A stretch of 15,818 nt of DNA from an uncultured Pseudomonadota bacterium. Its GTDB lineage: Bacteria; Pseudomonadota; Gammaproteobacteria; Burkholderiales; Casimicrobiaceae. Of the stretch, positions 6,137-13,696 are shown one piece after another. The translations under genes were made by a program, and so were the position numbers. Position 1 is the first letter of the stretch; each line of letters opens with the position of its first letter. The DNA lies in assembly GCA_937958295.1 (NCBI GenBank), contig CALFEY010000310.1, forward strand, positions 1-15,818. The letters are read 5' to 3'. The notes below the pieces were generated by a model, which saw only the letters and a list, made by a program, of their open reading frames with translations, was not told where the DNA came from and ran no database searches.

Positions 6137-7411
6137 GTGGACCCCGAGGTATCCGCGAGCGCGCAGGTGGCGGACCGCGCGATCCTGCGCGTGGTCGCCG
6201 CGGTGGCCGCGGCCTTCGTGCTGTTCGGCTTCGCCATCGATTCGCCCGGCGCGATCGTCCGCGGGCTCGTCGCCATCGTCACCTCTCGCGACACGCTGCT
6301 CACGGACTACTTCGGCGTGGGCGGCGTGGGCGCGAGCTTCGTCAATGCCGGCCTGCTGACGTTGTGCGCATGCCTGGTGTATCACCTGGCGGGCGCGAAG
6401 ATGACCGGGGCCGCGGTGGCGTGCCTCTTCCTGGTCCTGGGCTTCGCGCTCTTCGGCAAGAACCTTCTCAACATCTGGTTCATCGTCGCCGGCGTGTACT
6501 TGTATTCCCGCTTCAAGGGCGAGGCGTTTGCCGCGAACATCAACACGGCCTTCTTCGGCGTGGCGCTCGCTCCGATCTTCTCGGAGATCCTGTTCAGCAC
6601 CACGCTTCCGCTCTCGGCGAGCCTGCCGCTCGGCGTGGTGACCGCGCTTGCCATCGGCTTCGTGCTCTCGCCCGTGGCGGCGCAGGTCTTCAAGGCGCAC
6701 ATGGGGTTCAGCCTCTACAACATGGGCTTCGCGGCCGGGCTGGTGGGCACCGTGGTGGTGGCGCTGTACAAGGCGCATGGCTTCGTCGCGGATCCGGTCT
6801 TCATCTGGACCAGCGGCAACAATGTCGTGCTGGGCGCATTCCTTTGCGCCTTGTTCCTGGCGCTCATCGCCGCGGGCTTCTGGTTCGATCGCGATCTCCT
6901 GGCGGGGCTGCGCCGGATCGTGGGGATGTCCGGCCAGTCGCCTAGCGACTTCATCGCCGAAGCCGGGTTCGGTGCCGCCCTCGCCAACATGGGCCTCTGC
7001 GGCCTCTTGGGCGTGGCCTACGTGTTGCTCGTGGGTGGCGACCTCAACGGTCCCGTCGTCGGCGCCATCTTCACGATCGTGGGCTTCGCGGCCTTCGGCA
7101 AGCATCCACGCAATGTGGTCCCCGTCATGCTCGGCGTATTCCTCGGCACGCTCGGGACGTCATGGCAGGCGAGCACGCCATCGTTCCTGCTCGCGGCGCT
7201 GTTCGGGACCACGCTCGCGCCGATCGCGGGACGTTTCGGGTGGCACTGGGGCATCGTCGCGGGCGTGCTGCATGGCGCCGCGGCGCAGACGGTAGGCCCC
7301 CTGCACGCGGGTCTCAACCTGTACAACAACGGGTTCGCTGCGGGGATCGTCGCGACGATCCTCGTACCGATCATCGTCGCGGTCCGGGCGCGGACCGGGC
7401 AGGGCACCTAG
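6137..7411 (+). CDS. DUF1576-type polytopic membrane protein with two internal repeats
   Basis: A hydrophobic integral membrane protein of about 424 aa that I recognise as the DUF1576 family; its function is not established. It consists of two homologous halves. Each has a GxGAxxxNxGL motif (GVGGVGASFVNAGL; AEAGFGAALANMGL), a GF(A)xFGK motif (VLGFALFGK; IVGFAAFGK), a (F/L)FGxxLAPI motif, and a closing (H)xGxxLYNxGFAAGxV motif (near residues 188-205 and 390-407). The duplication is typical of channels and transporters. The GTG at 6137 follows TAGGCG and is the likely start; TTG at 6134 is possible. TTG at 6101 is also in frame but lies inside the candidate operator. It is divergent from the urease operon, so a linked role (urea, ammonia or nickel movement) is a reasonable inference only. 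It converges with the RraA-like gene, 17 bp apart. Confidence 0.8.
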   Translation: MDPEVSASAQVADRAILRVVAAVAAAFVLFGFAIDSPGAIVRGLVAIVTSRDTLLTDYFGVGGVGASFVNAGLLTLCACLVYHLAGAKMTGAAVACLFLVLGFALFGKNLLNIWFIVAGVYLYSRFKGEAFAANINTAFFGVALAPIFSEILFSTTLPLSASLPLGVVTALAIGFVLSPVAAQVFKAHMGFSLYNMGFAAGLVGTVVVALYKAHGFVADPVFIWTSGNNVVLGAFLCALFLALIAAGFWFDRDLLAGLRRIVGMSGQSPSDFIAEAGFGAALANMGLCGLLGVAYVLLVGGDLNGPVVGAIFTIVGFAAFGKHPRNVVPVMLGVFLGTLGTSWQASTPSFLLAALFGTTLAPIAGRFGWHWGIVAGVLHGAAAQTVGPLHAGLNLYNNGFAAGIVATILVPIIVAVRARTGQGT

Positions 7412-7428
7412 TGCCCGCCAGGTAGACC

Positions 7429-8145
7429 CTAGATCCCGCGCTCCTTGCGCCACACTGCGAACGCCGCCTTCGTCTCCTCGCTCGGCGGATAGGTACCCGC
7501 CAGCCTGGCGCCGGCCCGCACCTGCTCAAGCACAAAGGCTTCCATCTTCTCCTGCTCCTCGGCCTGCTCCGCGACCTCGTCGGCCAGGTGGCGAGGAATC
7601 ACGACCACGCCCTCGTCGTCGCCCACGATCACGTCCCCCGGGTACACGGCCACGCCCCCGCAACCGATGGGGATGTTCTGCTCCAGCGCGTGATGCATGA
7701 GCAGGTTGAGCGGTGCGGCACCTCCCGCGCAGTAGACCGGGAAGTCCATCTGAGCGATGGCGCCGCTGTCGCGCAGCGCGCCGTCCGAGACGAGCCCGGC
7801 GGCGCCACGGACCATGAGTCGCGTGGTGAGGATCTGTCCGCCGGAGGCCACCCGCTGCTCACCGCGGCAGTCGAGCACGAGCACGTGGCCTACCGGCACG
7901 CTTTCGATTGCCTTGCGCTGGGGATGGTCTGGATTGTCGAAGGCCGACAGCTGGTCGAGGTCTTCGCGCGCCGGGATGCTGCGCATGGTGAAGGCCGGCC
8001 CCACGAGGTTGCCGCCGGTAGGCTCGGTGAGCTGCCCCACGCCCTGCATGAAGACGTTGCGGAAGCCGCGCTTGAAGAGTTGCGTGCACAGCGTGGCCGT
8101 GCTGACCCTGGACAGGCGGGCACGCGTGAGGTCGGACAGTTCCAT
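7429..8145 (-). CDS. RraA-like protein, probable aldolase/decarboxylase of sugar-acid catabolism
   Basis: Protein of 238 aa of the RraA / class II HMG-CHA aldolase fold. The diagnostic motif GLVSDGALRDSGAI (about residues 117-130; D121, R125, D126) matches the metal/pyruvate-binding GxxxDGxxRD of the aldolases; also present are the GGxIxTxR segment (about 102-109) and the closing PGD-x-I-x-GDDEGVVVIP region (about 168-183). Proteins like this are often labelled ribonuclease regulator RraA, but retention of the D, R and D residues and the catabolic context favour retro-aldol cleavage or oxaloacetate-type decarboxylation of a 2-keto acid giving pyruvate. It is the last gene of the operon, 23 nt after the Bug receptor gene, with GGAAA as a modest ribosome binding site. 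The true substrate is unknown. Confidence 0.8.
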   Translation of the reverse strand: MELSDLTRARLSRVSTATLCTQLFKRGFRNVFMQGVGQLTEPTGGNLVGPAFTMRSIPAREDLDQLSAFDNPDHPQRKAIESVPVGHVLVLDCRGEQRVASGGQILTTRLMVRGAAGLVSDGALRDSGAIAQMDFPVYCAGGAAPLNLLMHHALEQNIPIGCGGVAVYPGDVIVGDDEGVVVIPRHLADEVAEQAEEQEKMEAFVLEQVRAGARLAGTYPPSEETKAAFAVWRKERGI

Positions 8146-8168
8146 GGCAGGTTTCCGGAAGGGGGAGG

Positions 8169-9158
8169 TCAGTTGGCCTGCGCGCCGGACTTCTTGACGA
8201 GGTCGGCCCAGCGCGGGATTTCCTTCTGCATGAGCGCCGTGAGCTCGGCCGGCGACGAGGCCACCACCGTCATGCCGTTGGCGCCCATCAGCTTGTCGGT
8301 CACGGCCGGGGACTTCAGCACCTTCACGATTTCGGCGTTGAGCTTGTCCACTACCGCCTTGGGCGTGCCCTTGGGCGCGTACACCGCCTGCCACGACACC
8401 ATCTCGAAGTTGGGCACGCCGGCCTCGACCATCGTGGGCGTGTCCGGCGACAGCGATGTGCGCGTGGGGCTGGTGACGGCGAGGAGCTTGAGCTTGCCGC
8501 CCTTGACGAGCGGTAGCCCCGCGGTGAGCTGGTCGAACATGAAGGTGACCTGGCCGCCCACGACGTCGGTGAACGCCTGCGGCGTACCCTTGTACGGGAT
8601 GTGCGTGAGCTTGATGCCGGCGAGGTCGCCGAACAGCTCGCCGGCGAGGTGCGTGGACGTGCCCGCCCCGGAGGACGCGAAGGTGGCCTTGGCGGGATTC
8701 TTCTTGAGGTAGGCGACGAGGTCCGCCACCGAATTCACACCGATGTTCGGATTCACGTACAGCGCGTTGGGGATGAAGCCCACGAGCGTGACCGGCTCGA
8801 AGTCTTTCACCGGGTCATAGGGGAGGTTCTTGTACAGGCTCGCATTGATCGCGTGCGTGCTGATGGTGCCGCCCAGGAGCGTGTAGCCGTCGGGCTTGGC
8901 CTTGGCCACGAACTCCGCGCCCACGGCGCCGCCGGCGCCCGGCTTGTTCTCGATCACCACCGGTTGACCCAACGCGGTGGTGAGGCCCTCGCCGATCGTG
9001 CGGCCGATCACATCGGTGGTGCCGCCGGGCGTGAACGGCACCACGTACGTGATGGGCCGCACCGGATAGGGCTGTGCGGACGCGAGCGAGGCGACGGCAA
9101 CAGCGGCAAGGGCGACAACGGCGAGGCAGGTACGGGCGAGCGTGGTGCGCGGGGTCAT
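8169..9158 (-). CDS. Bug/TctC-family periplasmic substrate-binding protein (first of two)
   Basis: Periplasmic solute receptor of 329 aa. A signal peptide (about residues 1-28, hydrophobic core and ASA cleavage site) precedes the family pattern QPYPVRPITYVVPFTPGG at the mature N-terminus, then VIENKPGAGGAVGAEFVA and the THIPYKGTPQA motif in the middle; such proteins bind carboxylated ligands in a Venus-flytrap fold. The ATG at 9158 has a textbook ribosome binding site (AAGGAGGA, 6 nt spacing), stronger than its neighbours. No TctA/TctB membrane partners are in the window, so it may use a transporter elsewhere or act as a sensor. Its place between the dehydratase and RraA-like genes suggests it binds the same sugar acid or a breakdown product. 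Confidence 0.93.
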   Translation of the reverse strand: MTPRTTLARTCLAVVALAAVAVASLASAQPYPVRPITYVVPFTPGGTTDVIGRTIGEGLTTALGQPVVIENKPGAGGAVGAEFVAKAKPDGYTLLGGTISTHAINASLYKNLPYDPVKDFEPVTLVGFIPNALYVNPNIGVNSVADLVAYLKKNPAKATFASSGAGTSTHLAGELFGDLAGIKLTHIPYKGTPQAFTDVVGGQVTFMFDQLTAGLPLVKGGKLKLLAVTSPTRTSLSPDTPTMVEAGVPNFEMVSWQAVYAPKGTPKAVVDKLNAEIVKVLKSPAVTDKLMGANGMTVVASSPAELTALMQKEIPRWADLVKKSGAQAN

Positions 9159-9178
9159 GCGTCCTCCTTGGGTGACGG

Positions 9179-10912
9179 CTAGTGGATCTCCGGATCGGCC
9201 GTGTCCGCGCTTCCCTCTTCGAGGAAGTCGAAGTCGCAGCCTTCGTGGGCTTGCGTGACGTGTTTTTGGTAGAGCGTGCCGAAACCGCGCGTGTAGTGCG
9301 GCTTCGGCGGCACCCACGCCGCCTTGCGTCGCGCGAGCTCGGCGGCGTCCACCTCGAGCGTGAGCGTGCGGCCGGGGACGTCGAGGGCGACGATGTCGCC
9401 GTCGCGCACGAGCGCGAGCGGGCCGCCCACATGCGACTCGGGCGACACGTGGAGCACGCAGGCCCCGTAGCTCGTGCCGCTCATGCGCGCGTCGGAGATG
9501 CGCACCATGTCGCGCACCCCTTGCTGCAGGAGCTTCTTCGGCAGCGGGAGCTGGCCCCACTCGGGCAGGCCCGGCGCGCCCTGCGGCCCCGCGCTTTGCA
9601 GCACGAGCACGCTGTCGCGGGTCACCGGCAGGTCGGGATCGTCGATGCGCGCAGCCATGTCGTTGTAGTCGCGGAATACCACGGCCGGGCCGCGATGGCG
9701 CGCAAGGTGCGGCTCCATCGCCGGCGGCTTGATCACCGCGCCGTCGGGCGCGAGGTTGCCGCGCAACACCGCGAGCCCGCTGTCGGCCACGAGGGGCTTC
9801 GCGCGCGTGCGGATCACGTCGTCGTTGAACACCGCGGCGCCCTCGATGTTGGCGCCCAGCGTACGGCCGTTCACCGTGAGGGCGGAGGCCTCGAGCAGGT
9901 CGGCGAGCCGGGCCAGCATGCCGCGCAAGCCCCCGGCGTAGAAGAAGTCTTCCATGAGGTAGCGACCCGCCGGGCGTACGTTGGCGATCACGGGCGTGCG
10001 GCGCGCGAGCGCATCGAAGCGGTCGAGGTCGAGCGGCACGCGCGCGCGGCGGGCGATCGCGATGAGGTGCACCACCGCGTTGGTCGAGCCGCCGAGGGCG
10101 AGCACGGTGGTCACCGCGTTGTGGATCGCGCGGGCATCGACCACGTCGCGGATGGCGAGGTCCTCCCACACCATGTCGACGATGCGCCGGCCCGATTGCG
10201 TGGCCATCTGCGCGTGCCGCGAGTCGGGCGCCGGGATGGAGGCCGCGCCAGGCAGTGTGAGGCCCATGGCTTCGGCCGCGCTCGTCATCGTGGAGGCCGT
10301 GCCCATCGTCATGCAATGGCCGGGCGAGCGGGCAATGCCGTCCTCGATTTCCCGCCAGTCGTCCTCGGTGATGTTGCCCGCGCGCAGCTCGGCCCAGTAC
10401 TTCCATACGTCGCTGCCGCTGCCGAGGAACTCGCCCCGGTAATCGCCGCGCAGCATGGGGCCGGCCGGCACGAAGATGGACGGCAGGTTCATCGACAGCG
10501 CGCCCATCACGAGGGCGGGCGTGGTCTTGTCGCAGCCACCCATCAGCACCGCGCCGTCGGCGGGGTAGCTGCGCAGGAGCTCCTCGGTCTCCATCGCGAG
10601 CAGGTTGCGGTAGAGCATCGTGGTGGGCTTCTGGAACGGCTCGGACAGCGAGATCGCCGGCATCTCCACCGGGAAGCCGCCGGCTTCCCAGATTCCGCGT
10701 TTCACCTCCTCCGCCCGCTGGCGAAAGTGCGTGTGGCACGCATTGATGTCGCTCCACGTGTTGATGATGGCGATGACGGGCTTGCCCATGTAATCCAGGC
10801 GGGAGTAGCCCATCTGCGCCGTGCGCGAGCGATGGCCGAACGAGCGCAGAGTGTTCACCCCGTACCAGCGGTGACTGCGCAGCTCTTCCGGCGTCTTGCG
10901 TGGCTTGGTCAT
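9179..10912 (-). CDS. IlvD/Edd-family sugar-acid dehydratase, L-arabinonate dehydratase type
   Basis: Iron-sulfur dehydratase of 577 aa converting an aldonic acid to its 2-keto-3-deoxy derivative. The three [2Fe-2S] cysteines are C59 (NTWSDINACH), C127 (GGCDKTTP) and C200 (GHCMTMGTAS); K129 beside C127 matches the carbamylated lysine, and S478 in RISDARMSGTSYG the catalytic serine. These positions match the structurally known Rhizobium L-arabinonate dehydratase (C59, C127, C200) as I recall it, and the length is also nearly the same, so a pentonate substrate is more likely than dihydroxy-isovalerate. It starts with ATG at 10912, only 4 nt after the aldehyde dehydrogenase stop, so translation is likely coupled. 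Exact substrate (L-arabinonate, D-xylonate, D-fuconate or other) cannot be read from sequence. Confidence 0.93.
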   Translation of the reverse strand: MTKPRKTPEELRSHRWYGVNTLRSFGHRSRTAQMGYSRLDYMGKPVIAIINTWSDINACHTHFRQRAEEVKRGIWEAGGFPVEMPAISLSEPFQKPTTMLYRNLLAMETEELLRSYPADGAVLMGGCDKTTPALVMGALSMNLPSIFVPAGPMLRGDYRGEFLGSGSDVWKYWAELRAGNITEDDWREIEDGIARSPGHCMTMGTASTMTSAAEAMGLTLPGAASIPAPDSRHAQMATQSGRRIVDMVWEDLAIRDVVDARAIHNAVTTVLALGGSTNAVVHLIAIARRARVPLDLDRFDALARRTPVIANVRPAGRYLMEDFFYAGGLRGMLARLADLLEASALTVNGRTLGANIEGAAVFNDDVIRTRAKPLVADSGLAVLRGNLAPDGAVIKPPAMEPHLARHRGPAVVFRDYNDMAARIDDPDLPVTRDSVLVLQSAGPQGAPGLPEWGQLPLPKKLLQQGVRDMVRISDARMSGTSYGACVLHVSPESHVGGPLALVRDGDIVALDVPGRTLTLEVDAAELARRKAAWVPPKPHYTRGFGTLYQKHVTQAHEGCDFDFLEEGSADTADPEIH

Positions 10913-10916
10913 GGCG

Positions 10917-12353
10917 TCACACCGGATTGACGTACGTCGTCTTCACGGTGGTGTAGAACTCCTGCGCATACGTCCCCTGCTCGCGCGGGCCGTAGCTCGA
11001 GCCCTTGCGGCCGCCAAAGGGCACGTGATAGTCCACGCCGGCGGTAGGCAGGTTCACCATCACCATGCCGACCTGCGCGTTGCGCTTGAAGTGCGCGGCG
11101 TGCTTGAGCGAGCTCGTGGCGATGCCTGCGCACAGGCCGAACGGCGTGTCGTTGGCCACCGCGAGCGCCTCGTCGTAATCCTTCACGCGGATGACGCTCG
11201 CCACCGGGCCGAACACTTCCTCGCGGTTGATCCGCATGGCCGCCGTGGTCTCGGCGATGAGCGCGGGGGCGAGGTAGTAGCCTTCGGTGGCGCGCGTGAG
11301 GCGCTGCCCGCCGGTCACGAGCCTGCCGCCCTCGTCCTGGGCGATCTTCACGTAGTCGAGGTCCTGCTTGAGCTGCGACGGATCCACCACGGGACCGATG
11401 TCGGTGCCGGCCTTCAGCGCATCGTCGACGGTGAGCTTGCTCATGCGGGCGGCGAGCGCCTCGACGAAGCGGTCGTGGATGCCCGCGGTCACGATCACGC
11501 GGGAGGCCGCGGTGCAGCGCTGGCCCGTGGAGAAGAACGCGCTCTGCAGCACGACGTTCACGGCCACGTCGAGGTCGGCGTCGTCGAGTACCACCTGCGG
11601 ATTCTTGCCGCCCATCTCGAGCTGCACCTTCTTCATCGATTCCGCGGCGGCGCGGGCGATGTTGCGACCGGTAGGCACCGAGCCGGTGAAGCTCAGCGCA
11701 TCCACAAGCGGCGAGTGGACGATCGCGTCGCCCACCACGGAGCCGCGGCCCATGACGAGGTTGAACACGCCCGGTGGCAGGGCGGTGCGCGAGATGATCT
11801 CTGCGAGCGCCCAGGCCGATCCCGGGACGAGGTCGGCGGGCTTGATGACCACGCAGTTGCCGAAGGCCAGTGCCGGCGCGATCTTCCAGGCAGGGATCGC
11901 GATGGGGAAGTTCCACGGGGTGATCATGCCGATCACGCCGACCGGCTCGCGCGTGATCTCCACGTCGATGCCCGGGCGCACCGACGGCACGATCTCGCCA
12001 TGGGCGCGCAGCGCTTCGGCCGCGAAGAACTTGAAAATGTAGCCGGCGCGCGCGGCTTCGCCGATGCCTTCGGGCTTGGTCTTGCCTTCCTCGCGCGAGA
12101 GGAGGGTGCCGAGCTCTTCCTTGCGGGCGATGATCTCGTTGCCGATCTGGTCGAGGATGTCGGCACGCAGCTGGATGCCCGACTGCGACCACTTGCCAAA
12201 GGCCTGGCGGGCCGCCGCGATCGCGTCCTCCGCCTGCTTGCGATCGGCCTGCGCGTAGTCGTCGATGACGTCGGCTGTGTTGGAGGGATTGACGTTGGGG
12301 GTGGCGGTGGCGCCGGCCACCCATTGGCCGTCGATGAGATTGAGCTTCTTCAT
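10917..12353 (-). CDS. NAD(P)-dependent aldehyde dehydrogenase, alpha-ketoglutaric semialdehyde dehydrogenase type
   Basis: Aldehyde dehydrogenase of 478 aa. Catalytic and structural residues: N148 (TPWNFP), E246 (LEMGGKNP), nucleophile C280 (FFSTGQRCTAASR), with KPADLVPGSA and SFTGSVPTG in the cofactor region. The C-terminal PFGGRKGSSYGPREQGTYAQEFYT segment is characteristic of alpha-ketoglutaric semialdehyde dehydrogenases, which make 2-oxoglutarate in the non-phosphorylative pentose and hexarate pathways. Being first in the operon before a pentonate-type dehydratase fits this. The ATG at 12353 gives the family N-terminus; an in-frame TTG at 12509 would add a basic, unconserved stretch and lies upstream of the predicted promoter -10, so it is rejected. 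The ribosome binding site is weak (GGACGCAAG). Confidence 0.92.
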   Translation of the reverse strand: MKKLNLIDGQWVAGATATPNVNPSNTADVIDDYAQADRKQAEDAIAAARQAFGKWSQSGIQLRADILDQIGNEIIARKEELGTLLSREEGKTKPEGIGEAARAGYIFKFFAAEALRAHGEIVPSVRPGIDVEITREPVGVIGMITPWNFPIAIPAWKIAPALAFGNCVVIKPADLVPGSAWALAEIISRTALPPGVFNLVMGRGSVVGDAIVHSPLVDALSFTGSVPTGRNIARAAAESMKKVQLEMGGKNPQVVLDDADLDVAVNVVLQSAFFSTGQRCTAASRVIVTAGIHDRFVEALAARMSKLTVDDALKAGTDIGPVVDPSQLKQDLDYVKIAQDEGGRLVTGGQRLTRATEGYYLAPALIAETTAAMRINREEVFGPVASVIRVKDYDEALAVANDTPFGLCAGIATSSLKHAAHFKRNAQVGMVMVNLPTAGVDYHVPFGGRKGSSYGPREQGTYAQEFYTTVKTTYVNPV

Positions 12354-12480
12354 GATCTTGCGTCCGTAGCGAAAGAGGGACCGGCATCGTAGCGCCCCGA
12401 GCGGCGGGCAGGCGCGAGCCACGCCACGACGACGCTCCGCACGGCTCGCCGACGGCTCGCTTCTTCTGCGTCGACGAGCG

Positions 12481-12509
12481 ATGGTAGCGCTGTCATGCAA
12501 AGGCGTCAA
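12481..12509 (-). promoter_or_regulatory. Predicted promoter of the aldehyde dehydrogenase operon
   Basis: On the minus strand TTGACG (12509-12504) is a strong -35, followed by a 17-bp spacer and TACCAT (12486-12481) as -10. Transcription would start near 12474, leaving about 120 nt of leader before the aldehyde dehydrogenase start. The spacer and -10 are covered by the LacI-type operator at 12482-12495, so a bound repressor would block RNA polymerase. Confidence 0.6.
12482..12495. promoter_or_regulatory. LacI-family operator at the aldehyde dehydrogenase operon promoter
   Basis: TGGTAGCGCTGTCA is a 14-bp inverted repeat with central CG (TGnnAGCGCTnnCA, 10 of 14 bases symmetric), the form typical of LacI-family sites. 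Its left half TGGTAGCG is identical to the left half of the site in front of the regulator gene at 14781. It overlaps the predicted -10 box. Confidence 0.6.
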
Positions 12510-12556
12510 GCCAGCTTAGGTCGGTCACCCGGAAGGGCGCGAGGCGGCGCAGGGGA

Positions 12557-12580
12557 GGGGGCTTCCGCGCGGAAGCCCCC
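12557..12580 (-). terminator. Perfect hairpin after the second Bug/TctC gene, probable terminator
   Basis: Arms GGGGGCTTCC (12557-12566) and GGAAGCCCCC (12571-12580) pair perfectly around a GCGC loop that is itself self-complementary. The hairpin starts 9 bp past the stop codon of the second receptor gene on the minus strand. No U-run follows (TCCCC comes next), so it may act with Rho or as a 3'-end stabiliser. It insulates the regulator-receptor unit from the catabolic operon promoter. Confidence 0.6.
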
Positions 12581-12589
12581 CTGGGCGCG

Positions 12590-13552
12590 CTAGTTCTTGA
12601 GGTCGAGCGCGGGAATCGTCTGCTTGAACCATTCGCCCTGCCGCGCCAGCTCACGGGCGAAGTCGGGACCGTCCTGGTAGGCAGCGGTGAGGTTCTGCGT
12701 CCGCAGCACCTCGAGGAGCTTGGGATCCTGCATGACCTTCGCCGCCAGGCCGCGCAGCGTGCCCACGATGTCCTTCGCAGTATCCTTGGCCACGGCAATG
12801 CCGCGCCACACATCGATGGTGACATCGATCCCGCGCTCGCGCAGCGTGGGTGCCTTGTCCTGCGCGGGGAGGCGCTTGTCGGACATCACCGCGAGCACCT
12901 TGAGCTTTCCGGCCGCCACCTGCGGCGCGACCACGGCATAGTTCACCGCGGTGGCATCGACCTGGCCGCCCACGAGGCCCACTACCGCCGGACCGGATCC
13001 CTGGTAGGGAACATGCACGAATTGCGTCCCTGTCTTCTGTGCCAGGGCCGCGGCGGCGATGTGCGAGATGGAGGCGTTGCCCGCATTGGAGAACGTCACC
13101 TTGCCGGGGTTGGCCTTGGCATGCGCGATCAACTCCTCGACGCTGTTCCATGGCGCATCCGCACGCACCGTGACCGTGCCAGGATCGGAGGCGAGTCGCG
13201 CGATCGGCTCGAACTCGCTGCTGTTCACCTTGCCGATGCCCACCAGCGGGATGGTCAGCAGCTCCGCGAAGATCATCGCGACCTTGTAGCCGTCGGCGGG
13301 CGCGCTCGCCACATAGGTGAGGCCGATCGCGCCGCTCGCGCCGGGTTTGTTCACCACCACGAAGGGCTGCGGGAAGAGGGGACGCGCCGCTTCGGCGAAC
13401 ACGCGCGCCATCGAGTCCACGCCCCCGCCCGGCTGAAAGGCCACGACCAGCTCCACCGGCTTGGTCGGATAGGCCTGCCCGGACGCGGCAGGCGCGATGC
13501 ACAGTGCGGCAAGTGCCGCACTCGCGACGATTGCAAGATCGAGCTTCTTCAC
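12590..13552 (-). CDS. Bug/TctC-family periplasmic substrate-binding protein (second of two)
   Basis: Periplasmic receptor of 320 aa. A signal peptide of about 25 residues (MKK, hydrophobic core, ASG cleavage site) is followed by the family N-terminus QAYPTKPVELVVAFQPGGGVD, then VVNKPGASGAIGLTYVA and VHVPYQGSGPAVVGL. It is clearly diverged from the other receptor in this window, so it is not a recent duplicate. The reading frame starts with GTG at 13552, preceded by AGGGGAATTC as ribosome binding site. It lies 136 bp behind the LacI-type regulator on the same strand and I see no convincing promoter in that gap, so it is probably co-transcribed with the regulator. No TctA/TctB membrane subunits are nearby. 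Confidence 0.93.
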   Translation of the reverse strand: MKKLDLAIVASAALAALCIAPAASGQAYPTKPVELVVAFQPGGGVDSMARVFAEAARPLFPQPFVVVNKPGASGAIGLTYVASAPADGYKVAMIFAELLTIPLVGIGKVNSSEFEPIARLASDPGTVTVRADAPWNSVEELIAHAKANPGKVTFSNAGNASISHIAAAALAQKTGTQFVHVPYQGSGPAVVGLVGGQVDATAVNYAVVAPQVAAGKLKVLAVMSDKRLPAQDKAPTLRERGIDVTIDVWRGIAVAKDTAKDIVGTLRGLAAKVMQDPKLLEVLRTQNLTAAYQDGPDFARELARQGEWFKQTIPALDLKN

Positions 13553-13680
13553 GCTACGAATTCCCCTGGAGTTGCCACGCCTTCAAAGAAACCGCGCGCG
13601 GCGGTGGCGTGCCCTCTGCGCGTGGCGCCGGGCAGGCTGCGTTCACCTTCATATGGCCGCGGCGCGATGTGATGCGCGGC

Positions 13681-13696
13681 CGACACCTTCATGTCG
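13681..13696. repeat. Small inverted repeat across the regulator stop codon
   Basis: CGACA (13681-13685) and TGTCG (13692-13696) form a 5-bp stem with a 6-nt loop that spans the stop codon of the LacI-type gene. It may be chance; it is too weak to call a terminator. Confidence 0.2.

Noticed and set aside
5945..7105. Upstream extension of the ureA frame over the divergent gene
   Set aside because: Highly charged Glu/Arg/His-rich antisense product of the DUF1576 gene; UreA has its normal 100-residue length from 5944.
7412..7428. Possible bidirectional terminator between the converging DUF1576 and RraA-like genes
   Set aside because: Only 17 bp separate the stops and I see no stable hairpin or T-run there.
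9159..10757. Upstream extension of the first Bug/TctC frame into an 862-residue fusion
   Set aside because: It runs over the dehydratase gene out of frame. The ATG at 9158 has a perfect ribosome binding site and is followed by a signal peptide.
9182..10930. 582-codon plus-strand open frame exactly covering the IlvD/Edd dehydratase
   Set aside because: Antisense shadow caused by GC-biased third codon positions; low-complexity Arg/His/Ala composition and no recognisable domain.
10896..12392. 498-codon plus-strand open frame covering the aldehyde dehydrogenase
   Set aside because: Same kind of antisense shadow; the minus-strand protein has all catalytic residues.
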